Source: Nocardioides sp. YIM 152315 (GTDB taxonomy: Bacteria; Actinomycetota; Actinomycetes; Propionibacteriales; Nocardioidaceae). Taken from it: a stretch of 64,000 nt of DNA. Where the stretch lies: assembly GCF_029210375.1 (NCBI RefSeq), contig NZ_JARGER010000033.1:1-64000 (forward strand), written 5' to 3'. The notes under the pieces were generated by a model. That model was not told where the DNA came from. It ran no database searches and saw nothing but the letters and a program-made list of their open reading frames with translations. Below, one piece after another: positions 1-7,479 of the stretch; the first letter of the stretch is position 1, and each line of letters starts with the position of its first letter. Made by a program: the position numbers and the translations under genes.

Positions 1-1
1 G

Positions 2-133
2 ACCGACGGAGGCACCACCAACCTCGACAGCGGGGTGTCCCTCTGCCACTGGCACCACAACCGCGCCCACGATTCGAACTACGACACCACGTACCTCCCC
101 ACCGGCAAGGTCCAGTTCCACCGCAGGACATGA
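2..133 (+). CDS. HNH endonuclease, C-terminal fragment (cut by window edge)
   Basis: The first 43 codons are open in frame 2 and end at TGA 131-133. They read as the end of an HNH nuclease of the DUF222/HNH type common in actinobacteria: TDGGTTNLDSGVSLCHWHHN followed by RAHDSNY. The Cys-x-x-His-His core and the DGG..T.LD..V.LC lead-in are the HNH signature. The start and the N-terminal DUF222 region lie outside the window. Such proteins are usually orphan or mobile nucleases of unknown target. The stop overlaps the next gene's ATG as ATGA. Confidence 0.8.
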   Translation, partial: TDGGTTNLDSGVSLCHWHHNRAHDSNYDTTYLPTGKVQFHRRT

Positions 134-621
134 AGACTGGTGGAGTGAAGACGACGACCGTACGCATCGCGGCGCCGGTGCGCGTGACGTTCGACTACGT
201 GGCAGAGCCGCGGAACCGGCCTCGGTGGCAGTTGAGTCTGCGGAGAGTCGACGTGCTCACCGACGGGCCGACGGCGGTGGGGACACGATGGCTGGACCGG
301 ACGATGGTCGGCGCGGCGCCCTGTCTCGAGATCACCGCGATGACGTCGCCGTCCGCGACGGCGTCCGGGGCAAGCGTCGGGGTCTGGAGCGAGGAGGGCC
401 GCTGGCGCGGGCTCACGGCCACCTTGGCGCTGACCTTCGTCCCGGTCGCGGCCGAGCCCAGTGCCACTGACGTCCTGGTGCGGCTCGACTTCGCCGGCAC
501 GGGCGCATGGAAGCTGCCGGCGACGTTGCTGCGGGTGCTCGCCCTGCCGGCGGTCCGCGCCGATCTCCGCCGCGCGGCCCGGATCATCGAGGCCGGTGGA
601 GCGACCACGGGGCTGCGGTGA
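130..621 (+). CDS. SRPBCC family protein (polyketide cyclase/dehydrase-like)
   Basis: This 163-residue soluble protein has the START-like SRPBCC pattern: an N-terminal strand with IAAPVRVTFDYVAEP, a WQ segment, the central GTRW strand and a long C-terminal helix (about 130-158). The fold binds hydrophobic ligands; no ligand can be named from sequence. The start is uncertain: ATG 130 overlaps the preceding stop, while GTG 145 (giving VKTTTVRIAAP) fits the family N-terminus better. It converges on the kinase gene that ends at 640. Confidence 0.7.
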   Translation: MKTGGVKTTTVRIAAPVRVTFDYVAEPRNRPRWQLSLRRVDVLTDGPTAVGTRWLDRTMVGAAPCLEITAMTSPSATASGASVGVWSEEGRWRGLTATLALTFVPVAAEPSATDVLVRLDFAGTGAWKLPATLLRVLALPAVRADLRRAARIIEAGGATTGLR

Positions 622-639
622 CTCGCCGGGAGACAGCAC

Positions 640-1191
640 TCACGCCAGGGACGCGACCAACCGCCGATAGGTGTCGTCGACGTCGCCCTCGACACTCGGG
701 ACCACCACCGCCGAGGGGCGCTGCTCGAGCAGCCGCGCGAGCGCAGCGTGCCAGTGGACGAGCGCATCGGATCCACCCTGCGCCGCCACGATCGCCCGGA
801 CCTGGGCATGCCAGACATCGTTGGGCTCTGCGTCGCCGCGGCGATCGAACCGCGCCACCGCGCGGTCGAGGTCGTCCATGAGGAATCGCTCGACGAAGTC
901 GGCGCCGGCCCGGTCCGCGCAGGCCTCGAAGCGGGCCAGCTCGGCCGGGTTCGCCAGCATCTGCGGCAGGACGACGTCGTGGCCGCTCGCCAGGTAGGCC
1001 TCGATCATCGCCAGGGCGGCGGGGCGGATGAGAGCGCCGGCGTTGCCGAAGTCGTCCGACCAGCCGCCGATCAGCGTGCGGAGCACGTCGATGTCGCAGT
1101 TGAGTACGCCGGGGTGCTCGTCGACGTACCGTCTCGCGATGGTCGACTTCCCGATGCCCGGCGGACCGTTGAGGTGGATGAGGCGAGCCAC
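640..1191 (-). CDS. P-loop AAA/zeta-toxin-like kinase
   Basis: A 183-residue protein starting at GTG. A Walker A motif GPPGIGKST lies at residues 9-17 right after the first strand, followed by a DIDVLR segment that may act as the acidic Walker B-like site of nucleoside or antibiotic kinases. No antitoxin gene is adjacent, so a toxin role is not supported; a small-molecule kinase is the safer reading. It starts 9 nt after the permease stop on the same strand, so the two are probably co-transcribed. Confidence 0.7.
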   Translation of the reverse strand: MARLIHLNGPPGIGKSTIARRYVDEHPGVLNCDIDVLRTLIGGWSDDFGNAGALIRPAALAMIEAYLASGHDVVLPQMLANPAELARFEACADRAGADFVERFLMDDLDRAVARFDRRGDAEPNDVWHAQVRAIVAAQGGSDALVHWHAALARLLEQRPSAVVVPSVEGDVDDTYRRLVASLA

Positions 1192-1200
1192 CCCAGAACG

Positions 1201-2523
1201 CTATCCCCAGCCGGGCAGGACCAGCGCCGCCCACACCAGCAGCGGTCCGACGAGCACGACGATCACGCTGTAGGTGAGGATCTGCTTGTAGTAGACCTGC
1301 TCCTCGATCGAGTCGGGTCGGTTGGCGAGCATCAGGGCGCCGTTGGTGGAGAAGGGGCTGACGTCGACGATCGTGGACGAGACCGCCAGCGCGGCGACGA
1401 AGAGTCCGGCGCTGACGCCACCGTCCGCGATCAGCGGGATCGCGATCGGGATGATCACGGGAAGCAGGGCCGTCGATGACGCGAACGCCGACACCACGCC
1501 GCCGACGTAGCAGAGCACGAGTGCACCGAGCACGGCCGTGCCGAGACCCGCCGCCCAGTTGCCCACGAACTCCGGCGACCCGGCCGCCTCGAGGATCGTC
1601 GCGTAGGTGCTGACGCCGGCGACGAGCAGCACCGTCGGCCAGGCGATCTGCTTGACCGCGTCCTTGTGCTCGTTGGGCGAGAGCATCGCGAGGAGGACGG
1701 CAGCGGTGATCGAGACGAAGCCGATGTTCTTGTCGAAGGCGAGGGCGACCACGGCGACGGCGAGGAACGCGACCAGGGTCAGCACCTGGTCACGGCGCAC
1801 GCCGAGCGCCTGCGTGCCGACCGGAGCCGAGGTGCCCATGCCGCGGGCGGGCACGGTCGCCCCGCCGCGGTGCAGGTCGGCGGCAAGGGTGTCGTCCTCG
1901 TCGGGATCGATGCGCTGTGAGAGCAGCGAGCGCCCGCCGAGCACGACGAAGAGGACGACGGCGAGGGCCAGGTTCACGAAGAGGCTCGCGAGGAAGATGG
2001 TGATCTCGCTGTTGGGCAGGTCGTTCTGCGACATCACGGAGTTGGTGATCGTGCCGTAGATGCTGATCGGCGAGAACCCGCCGGCCTGCGCGCCGTGGAC
2101 GACGAACATGCCCATCATCAACGGACTGATGCCGTAGCGGCCGGCGAAGCCGAGCGCGATCGGCCCGATGATCGCGCAGGCGGCGGGGCTGACCGCGCCG
2201 ACCGCGGTCAGCACCCCGGTGACCGCGAACATCACCCACGGGATCAACGCCACCCGGCCGCCGACGGCCCGCACTGCCGTGCGGACGATCAGGTCGACCG
2301 TGCCGTTGTTGCGCGCGATCGCGAAGAGGTAGGTCACCCCGATCAGCGTCAGGATCAGGTCGCCGCTGACCCCGGCGACGATCTCCTTCTCGTCGAGGTC
2401 GAGGGAGTACATCCCGACGAGCCACGCGGCGACGTACGCCAGCGCTCCCATGTTGATCGGCAGCGCGGTGCCGACGACGAACAGTGCGACGAGGGCGAGG
2501 ATCGCCACCCACTCCGGACCCAT
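1201..2523 (-). CDS. SLC13/MatC-type dicarboxylate permease
   Basis: A 440-residue integral membrane protein with about 11-12 hydrophobic segments. The N-terminal region (LPINMGALAYVAAWLVG) resembles the MatC N-terminal domain of malonate/dicarboxylate carriers. The conserved central part has SPAACAIIGPIA and GAQAGGFSPISIYG hairpins, typical of the ion-transporter superfamily. ATG 2523 is chosen because AAGGAG (complement of 2531-2536) sits 7 nt upstream. Substrate inferred: a C3/C4 dicarboxylate such as malonate; not proven by sequence. It is followed by the P-loop kinase gene. Confidence 0.8.
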   Translation of the reverse strand: MGPEWVAILALVALFVVGTALPINMGALAYVAAWLVGMYSLDLDEKEIVAGVSGDLILTLIGVTYLFAIARNNGTVDLIVRTAVRAVGGRVALIPWVMFAVTGVLTAVGAVSPAACAIIGPIALGFAGRYGISPLMMGMFVVHGAQAGGFSPISIYGTITNSVMSQNDLPNSEITIFLASLFVNLALAVVLFVVLGGRSLLSQRIDPDEDDTLAADLHRGGATVPARGMGTSAPVGTQALGVRRDQVLTLVAFLAVAVVALAFDKNIGFVSITAAVLLAMLSPNEHKDAVKQIAWPTVLLVAGVSTYATILEAAGSPEFVGNWAAGLGTAVLGALVLCYVGGVVSAFASSTALLPVIIPIAIPLIADGGVSAGLFVAALAVSSTIVDVSPFSTNGALMLANRPDSIEEQVYYKQILTYSVIVVLVGPLLVWAALVLPGWG

Positions 2524-2603
2524 GAGGGCACTCCTTCGAAGCGGCAGGCGGGGGCTCCGAGTGACCCCGGTCACGCCGGCCGCGCTCCCTCTAGCCTTTC
2601 CCG

Positions 2604-3365
2604 GTGACCGGTCTCGAACACCTCGCGATCTTCGGAGCCGGGCTCGGCGCCGGGGTGATGACCTCGACGGTCGGCGTCGCGTCGCTGCTGAGCTTCCCCG
2701 TGCTGCTCGCCGTCGGCCTACCGCCCGTCGTCGCGAACGCCAGCAACACCGTCGGTCTGACGCCGGGAGCGCTCAGCGGCTCGTTCGGCTATCGCGAGGA
2801 GCTGCGCGAGCAGCCGCGGGTGACGGCCGCGGTGATCACCACCTGCGCGGCCGGCGCGATCCTCGGCGCCGCCCTGCTGCTGGCGCTGCCGCCGGGCGTG
2901 TTCGAGGCGGTCGTGCCGTGGCTGATCCTCGGCACCTGCCTGCTCGTCGGCGCCCAGCCTCGGATCCGCTGCTGGCTCGGGCGCGTGCACGAGGAGGCCG
3001 CCGCCGGCGCCTCCCGCCTCTCCCCCGCCACGACGCTGTTCGCCACCCTGGTCGGGGTCTACGGCGGCTACTTCGGCGCCGGGTCCGGCGTGATGATGAT
3101 GGCGGTGCTCGGCCTGGGGTCGCACCTCGAGTTCCGGGTGATCAACGCGCTCAAGACGCTCGCGGTGCTGGCCAGCAACGTCGTCGCCGCGCTCATCTTC
3201 GTCGTGGTCGCCGAGCTCGACTGGACCGCCGTGCTGCTGCTCGCGGGCGGCTCCGTCGTCGGCGGGTACGTCGGCGCGCGGGTCGGCCGCCGCTTGAACC
3301 CGACCCTGCTGCGCGGCCTCATCGTCGTGGTCGGCGTCAGCGCGGCGGTGTGGATGCTCTGGTAG
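2604..3365 (+). CDS. TauE/SafE family sulfite exporter-like protein
   Basis: A 253-residue membrane protein, GTG start, divergent from the MatC-like permease. It has about 7-8 transmembrane segments in two related halves. The N-half carries ASTVGVASLLSFPVLL and NASNTVGLTPGALSG; the C-half carries GVYGGYFGAGSGVMMM and NALKTLAVLASN. These are the two glycine-rich repeats of TauE/SafE (DUF81) carriers. Substrate probably sulfite or an organosulfonate; no sulfur-metabolism gene is adjacent. Its 3' end overlaps the convergent SDR gene by 29 bp (3337-3365). Confidence 0.85.
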   Translation: MTGLEHLAIFGAGLGAGVMTSTVGVASLLSFPVLLAVGLPPVVANASNTVGLTPGALSGSFGYREELREQPRVTAAVITTCAAGAILGAALLLALPPGVFEAVVPWLILGTCLLVGAQPRIRCWLGRVHEEAAAGASRLSPATTLFATLVGVYGGYFGAGSGVMMMAVLGLGSHLEFRVINALKTLAVLASNVVAALIFVVVAELDWTAVLLLAGGSVVGGYVGARVGRRLNPTLLRGLIVVVGVSAAVWMLW

Positions 3366-4146
3366 CAGCCGAGGAGTCCGGGAACCGCCGGTCGAAGCGG
3401 TGGAAGAGCCAGTCGCTGAGGCGCGGGGCGACCAGGCCGAGGAGCTCGCCGACCGTGCCGGCGACCGTGTTCACGTGCACGGGCCGGCGCTCCAGCGCCC
3501 GCACCACGCGCGCCGCTGCCTGCTCGGGGGTGGCGCCGCGCCCGGCGTACGCCTCGGTCGGCGCGGTCATCGCCGTGCGCACGAGCGAGAACCGCATGTT
3601 GGTGAACCGCACGTTGTCGCCGTAGCACTCGCGCGCAGCGACCCGGCTCCACGCGTCGAGCGCGGTCTTGGAGGCGATGTAGGCGCTGAACTTCGGCGCC
3701 TTGAGCTGCACACCCCACGTCACGATGTTGACCACGTGCCCGAACCGCTGCGCCCGCATGGCCGGGAGCAGCCCCAGCGTGAGCCGCACGGGCCCGAAGA
3801 AGTTGACCGCCATGCTGCGCTCGACGTCGTGGAAGCGGTCGTAGCTCAACGCGAGCGAGCGTCGGATCGACCGGCCCGCGTTGTTGACGAGGTGGTCGAC
3901 CGCGCCGTGCTCGTCGAGCACCCGCGCGACGAGCGCGTCGACGGCGTCGAGGTCGGTGAGGTCGCAGGGGTACGCCGTCGCCCGCCCGCCCGCCGCCTCG
4001 ATCGCGTCGCGGACCCGTTCGAGCTCCTCGGCACGGCGTGCCACGAGCAGCACCCGCGCCCCGCGCGCGGCCACTGCCTTGGCCGTCGCCTCCCCGATCC
4101 CCGACGACGCGCCGGTCACGAGGACGCGGCGCCCCGCGAGGGTCAT
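3337..4146 (-). CDS. Short-chain dehydrogenase/reductase
   Basis: A 269-residue classical SDR. TGASSGIG (11-18) binds NAD(P), NNAG is at 88-91, and YIASK (156-160) holds the catalytic Tyr and Lys. The usual catalytic Ser position, 13 residues before the Tyr, is Thr143. It is the last gene of the amidase-ABC transporter operon; ATG 4146 overlaps the permease stop as ATGA, and GGGAG lies 5 nt upstream. The tail (from about 225) is longer than in minimal SDRs and could be lipid-associated. Substrate unknown. Confidence 0.88.
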   Translation of the reverse strand: MTLAGRRVLVTGASSGIGEATAKAVAARGARVLLVARRAEELERVRDAIEAAGGRATAYPCDLTDLDAVDALVARVLDEHGAVDHLVNNAGRSIRRSLALSYDRFHDVERSMAVNFFGPVRLTLGLLPAMRAQRFGHVVNIVTWGVQLKAPKFSAYIASKTALDAWSRVAARECYGDNVRFTNMRFSLVRTAMTAPTEAYAGRGATPEQAAARVVRALERRPVHVNTVAGTVGELLGLVAPRLSDWLFHRFDRRFPDSSAATRASTPPR

Positions 4147-5219
4147 GTGGTCTCCCATCGGAAGAGCTTCGCCGAGATCAGCGTGACCACGACCGCGAAA
4201 ATGGCGAGGAAGAGCATCGGCAGCAGGGCCGCCGTCCACGGCTCGCCCCTGACCATCACGTCCAGCATGCCCTCGTTGAGGTGCTTGAGCGGGAGCACGT
4301 TCGAGAACACCTGCAGCCACTGCGGTGCGGCGTCGAGCGGGAAGAACGACCCGCTCAGGAAGGCCATCGGCAGCACGATGAAGTTCGCGGCGTTCACCGC
4401 GCCCTCCTGGGTCTTGGTGATCGCGCCGGCCAGGAGGCCGAGCGACATGAAGCACAGGGTGCCGACGACGAGCAACGGGATCGCCATCCACCACGCCCCG
4501 GTCAGCGTGAGACCGAAGAACAGCGACCCGATGCCGAGGAAGATCGCCATCTGCACGAGGGCCACCGCCACGGTCACCGACACCCGGGCGCCGACGACCG
4601 TGCGAGTCGACACCGGCGCGAGCTGGAGCCGGCGGAGCAGCTTGGTCTGCCGCCAGCCCTGGAGCGTCGCGGCCGCGCCGAACGCGGCACTCATCGCGAC
4701 GGCCCAGCCGAGCAGGCCGGGCGTGAAGTACTGGATCGTGTCGAGGGAGTCGTCCTCGACGGACTGGACGTCCAGCGAGTACGTCGGCGGCTGCCCCGTC
4801 GCCGCGAGGTTGGTGCCGTCCACGAGCGCCTGCAGTGCCCCGGCGGTGATGCCGGCCTTCGCCGGGTCGGTCTGCGTGTAGTGCGCGACCAGCGTCTCGC
4901 CCTGCTGCTCGACCGCCACGTCGGCGTCGCCCTTGCGCACCTGCGCGATCGCGTCGTCCAGGTCGTCGGAGCGGGTGACGTCGAAGGTCGCGTCGAACGA
5001 CTCGTCGGCGTCGTCCGGCAGGTCGTCGATCAGCGTCACGTCGCCGACCACGATCATGTCCACCTCGCCGACCGACTGGTCCGAGAACAGGCCGCCGAAG
5101 AGCACGAGGAACATCAGCGGGAAGACCACGGCGAAGAACACCGCCGTCCGGTCGCGGACGAAGCCCCACAGGATCGCCCGGGAGAGCGCCCAGAAGGGAC
5201 CCTGGGTCAGAGACTTCAT
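4143..5219 (-). CDS. ABC-2 type transporter permease
   Basis: A 358-residue ABC-2 permease. One transmembrane segment lies near residues 20-42, then an extracytoplasmic domain of about 130 residues, then five C-terminal segments with the typical ABC-2 core (LAGAITKTQEGAVNAANFIV and LSGSFFPLDAAPQWL). It pairs with the ATPase encoded just upstream; ATG 5219 overlaps that gene's stop as ATGA. Likely an exporter of a drug or lipid (DrrB-like). The SDR gene follows with another ATGA overlap. Confidence 0.88.
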   Translation of the reverse strand: MKSLTQGPFWALSRAILWGFVRDRTAVFFAVVFPLMFLVLFGGLFSDQSVGEVDMIVVGDVTLIDDLPDDADESFDATFDVTRSDDLDDAIAQVRKGDADVAVEQQGETLVAHYTQTDPAKAGITAGALQALVDGTNLAATGQPPTYSLDVQSVEDDSLDTIQYFTPGLLGWAVAMSAAFGAAATLQGWRQTKLLRRLQLAPVSTRTVVGARVSVTVAVALVQMAIFLGIGSLFFGLTLTGAWWMAIPLLVVGTLCFMSLGLLAGAITKTQEGAVNAANFIVLPMAFLSGSFFPLDAAPQWLQVFSNVLPLKHLNEGMLDVMVRGEPWTAALLPMLFLAIFAVVVTLISAKLFRWETT

Positions 5220-6052
5220 GCGCGGTACTCCCGCCCGGTCAGGTCGAGGAAGACGTCCTCGAGCGTGCCGGTCTGCACCCGGACGCCGTCGAGCCGGTTG
5301 GCCTCGGAGAGCCGGGCGATCTCGACGGCGGGCTCGCGTGTCGTGATCGTCTCGCCGTCGGCCAGCGTGATCCGGGTCGGCGCGTCGAGGCGGTGGATCA
5401 GCGCCGCGGGGGTGTCGTGCACCAGCACGCGGCCGTGGTCCATGATCGCGACACGGTCGGCGAGCGCCTCGGCCTCGTCCATGTAGTGCGTCGTCAGCAC
5501 GACGGTGCGGCCCGAGTCGTTGATGCCGGAGAGCAGGTCCCAGAGGTTGCGGCGCGCCTGCGGGTCGAGCGAGGAGGTGGGCTCGTCGAGGAACACGACC
5601 TCGGGGTCGTGCACCAGCGCGCAGGCGATCGAGAGCCGCTGCGCCTGGCCACCGGAGAGGTCCTCGACCCGGCTGTCGGCCTTCTCGACCAGTCCGACCC
5701 GCTCCAGCCACTCGTCGGCGTGTGAGGCGGCGACGCCGTACAGGGAGGCGAAGGTGTGGATCTGCTCGCGGGCGGTGAGGCGTTCGAAGAACGACGACGC
5801 CTGCAGCTGCACCCCGATCCGGGGCAGCAGCGCCGGGTTGCGCGGCCACGCGGGCAGCCCGAGCACGGCGGCGGATCCCCCGGTCGGCTCGCGCAGGCCC
5901 TCGATCATCTCCAGCAGGGTGGTCTTGCCGGCCCCGTTGGGGCCGAGGATGCCGACGAAGTCGCCCTCGTCGACCGCCAGGTCGACGCCGTCGACCGCGC
6001 GCAGGTCGCCGTAGTCCTTGGTGAGCCCGGCGACCTCGATCGCGGCGGTCAT
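5216..6052 (-). CDS. ABC transporter ATP-binding protein (DrrA-like)
   Basis: A 278-residue ATPase with Walker A GPNGAGKT (about 35-42), signature LSGGQ, Walker B VVFLDEP and the H-loop TTHYMDEAE. The DrrA/NatA-type C-terminal extension after the nucleotide-binding domain ends in TLEDVFLDLTG. It energises the ABC-2 permease encoded next. ATG 6052 overlaps the amidase stop as ATGA, so amidase, ATPase, permease and SDR form one translationally coupled operon. Confidence 0.92.
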   Translation of the reverse strand: MTAAIEVAGLTKDYGDLRAVDGVDLAVDEGDFVGILGPNGAGKTTLLEMIEGLREPTGGSAAVLGLPAWPRNPALLPRIGVQLQASSFFERLTAREQIHTFASLYGVAASHADEWLERVGLVEKADSRVEDLSGGQAQRLSIACALVHDPEVVFLDEPTSSLDPQARRNLWDLLSGINDSGRTVVLTTHYMDEAEALADRVAIMDHGRVLVHDTPAALIHRLDAPTRITLADGETITTREPAVEIARLSEANRLDGVRVQTGTLEDVFLDLTGREYRA

Positions 6053-7452
6053 GCGGGATCCGTCGGCGCGACCAGCGGCCAGGGACGGGCCGACTCGATC
6101 TGAGCGGAGAGTGCGAAGAGCGTGGCCTCGTCGTCGGTGCGGCCGACCAGCTGCACTGCCAGCGGGAGGCCGTCGGGTGCGATGCCGCACGGGACCGACG
6201 CGGCCGGGTTGCCCGCGACGTTCCAGATCGCGGCGTACGCGATCGAGGGCATCGCCCGCAGCGACGCCTGGATCGTGCCGACGCCGTCGAGCCGACCCAC
6301 CGGCGGCGGCCGGTGCGCGATCGCCGGCGTCAGGAGCACGTCGACGTCGTGGAAGACCCGGTTGGCCTTCGTCGACACCTTCTCGGTCTGCCCGAGCGCC
6401 CACTCGACGACCTTCGGCGTGACCCAGCCCCCCAGCCGGCAGGTCTGCCGCGTCCGGCGCTCGAGCCGCTCACGGTGCTCGACGAGGTCGGCCTCGGACC
6501 GGATGCCGGCGAAGAACTGGGGCACGAACGCCGCGGTGGGGTCGGGATAGTGCGGATCCACCTGGCGTACGTCGTGGCCGAGATCGGTCAGCAGCCGAGC
6601 GGTGTCCTCCACGGCGCGCACGTGGGCCGGGTCGGGCGCCACGCCGACGGTGACCGGCTTGATCGACCAGCCGACGCGCAGCCGGCCGGGATCGCGCCCG
6701 ACCGCGTCGACGAAGGGGTCGTCGCCTCCTGCCGTGTAGAGGTCGCCCTCGACGTTGCCGCGGATGACGTCGTAGACGACCGCGCTGTCGCGCACCGTGC
6801 GGGTGAGCGGGCCGGCCGTGCCGAGTGCCCACCACAGGTGCGGGTGGGGCGCGGTCGTGACGCGGCCGCGCTGCGGCTTGAGGCCGAAGAGACCGCAGCT
6901 GGCGCCGGGGATCCGGATCGATCCGCCCCCGTCGCCGCCCAGGCCGGCCGGCACCATCCCGGACGCGACCGCGGCCGCCGTACCGCCGCTCGAGCCCCCG
7001 GGCGTGTGGTCGCGGTCCCACGGGTTGCGGGTGACGCCGCGCGAGACCGACTCGGTGAAGGGGAAGGCCCCGAACTCTGGCATCGTCGTCTTGCCGACGA
7101 TCACCGCGCCCGCGTGCCGCAGGCGGGTGACGATCTCGGCGTCCGCGGTCGCCGGGGTGGAGTTGCCCTCGCCGCCGAAGGTCGTGACCGTGCCGGCGAC
7201 GTCGATCTCCTCCTTGACGGCGATCGGTACGCCGTGCAGCGGCCCGGGCGGCTCGCCGGCGGCCAGCGCGGCGTCGCGTGCCTCGGCCTCCGCGATCGCC
7301 TCGCCGGCGAGCACCCGCGAGAAGGCGTTGAGGTCGCGGTCGCGTGCGTCGATGCGGGCCAGCGCGGCGTCGACGACGCCGCGCGAGGTCATCTCGCCCT
7401 CCCTGATCAGCCGTGCGGTCTCGGCCACTCCGGCCGCGGCGAGGTCGGTCAT
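6049..7452 (-). CDS. Amidase signature family hydrolase
   Basis: A 467-residue amidase of usual family length. The Ser-cisSer-Lys triad is visible: Lys80 in AVKEEID, Ser154 in GGSSGG and Ser178 in GGGSIR, inside the amidase signature at about 150-195. It hydrolyses an amide; the substrate is not evident. It lacks GatCAB partners nearby, so it is not read as GatA. First gene of the operon that continues into the ABC transporter and SDR, which hints that substrate processing and export may be linked. Confidence 0.88.
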   Translation of the reverse strand: MTDLAAAGVAETARLIREGEMTSRGVVDAALARIDARDRDLNAFSRVLAGEAIAEAEARDAALAAGEPPGPLHGVPIAVKEEIDVAGTVTTFGGEGNSTPATADAEIVTRLRHAGAVIVGKTTMPEFGAFPFTESVSRGVTRNPWDRDHTPGGSSGGTAAAVASGMVPAGLGGDGGGSIRIPGASCGLFGLKPQRGRVTTAPHPHLWWALGTAGPLTRTVRDSAVVYDVIRGNVEGDLYTAGGDDPFVDAVGRDPGRLRVGWSIKPVTVGVAPDPAHVRAVEDTARLLTDLGHDVRQVDPHYPDPTAAFVPQFFAGIRSEADLVEHRERLERRTRQTCRLGGWVTPKVVEWALGQTEKVSTKANRVFHDVDVLLTPAIAHRPPPVGRLDGVGTIQASLRAMPSIAYAAIWNVAGNPAASVPCGIAPDGLPLAVQLVGRTDDEATLFALSAQIESARPWPLVAPTDPA

Positions 7453-7479
7453 GGCGACGACGCTATCGGGTGGCGTCGC

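Noticed and set aside
640..1191. Zeta toxin of a toxin-antitoxin pair
   Set aside because: No epsilon-like or other small antitoxin gene is adjacent; the partner gene is a permease.
3337..5169. A single SDR-plus-upstream fusion protein
   Set aside because: The frame upstream of ATG 4146 is out of phase with the real ABC permease and has biased, motif-free composition; the ATGA overlap marks the true SDR start.
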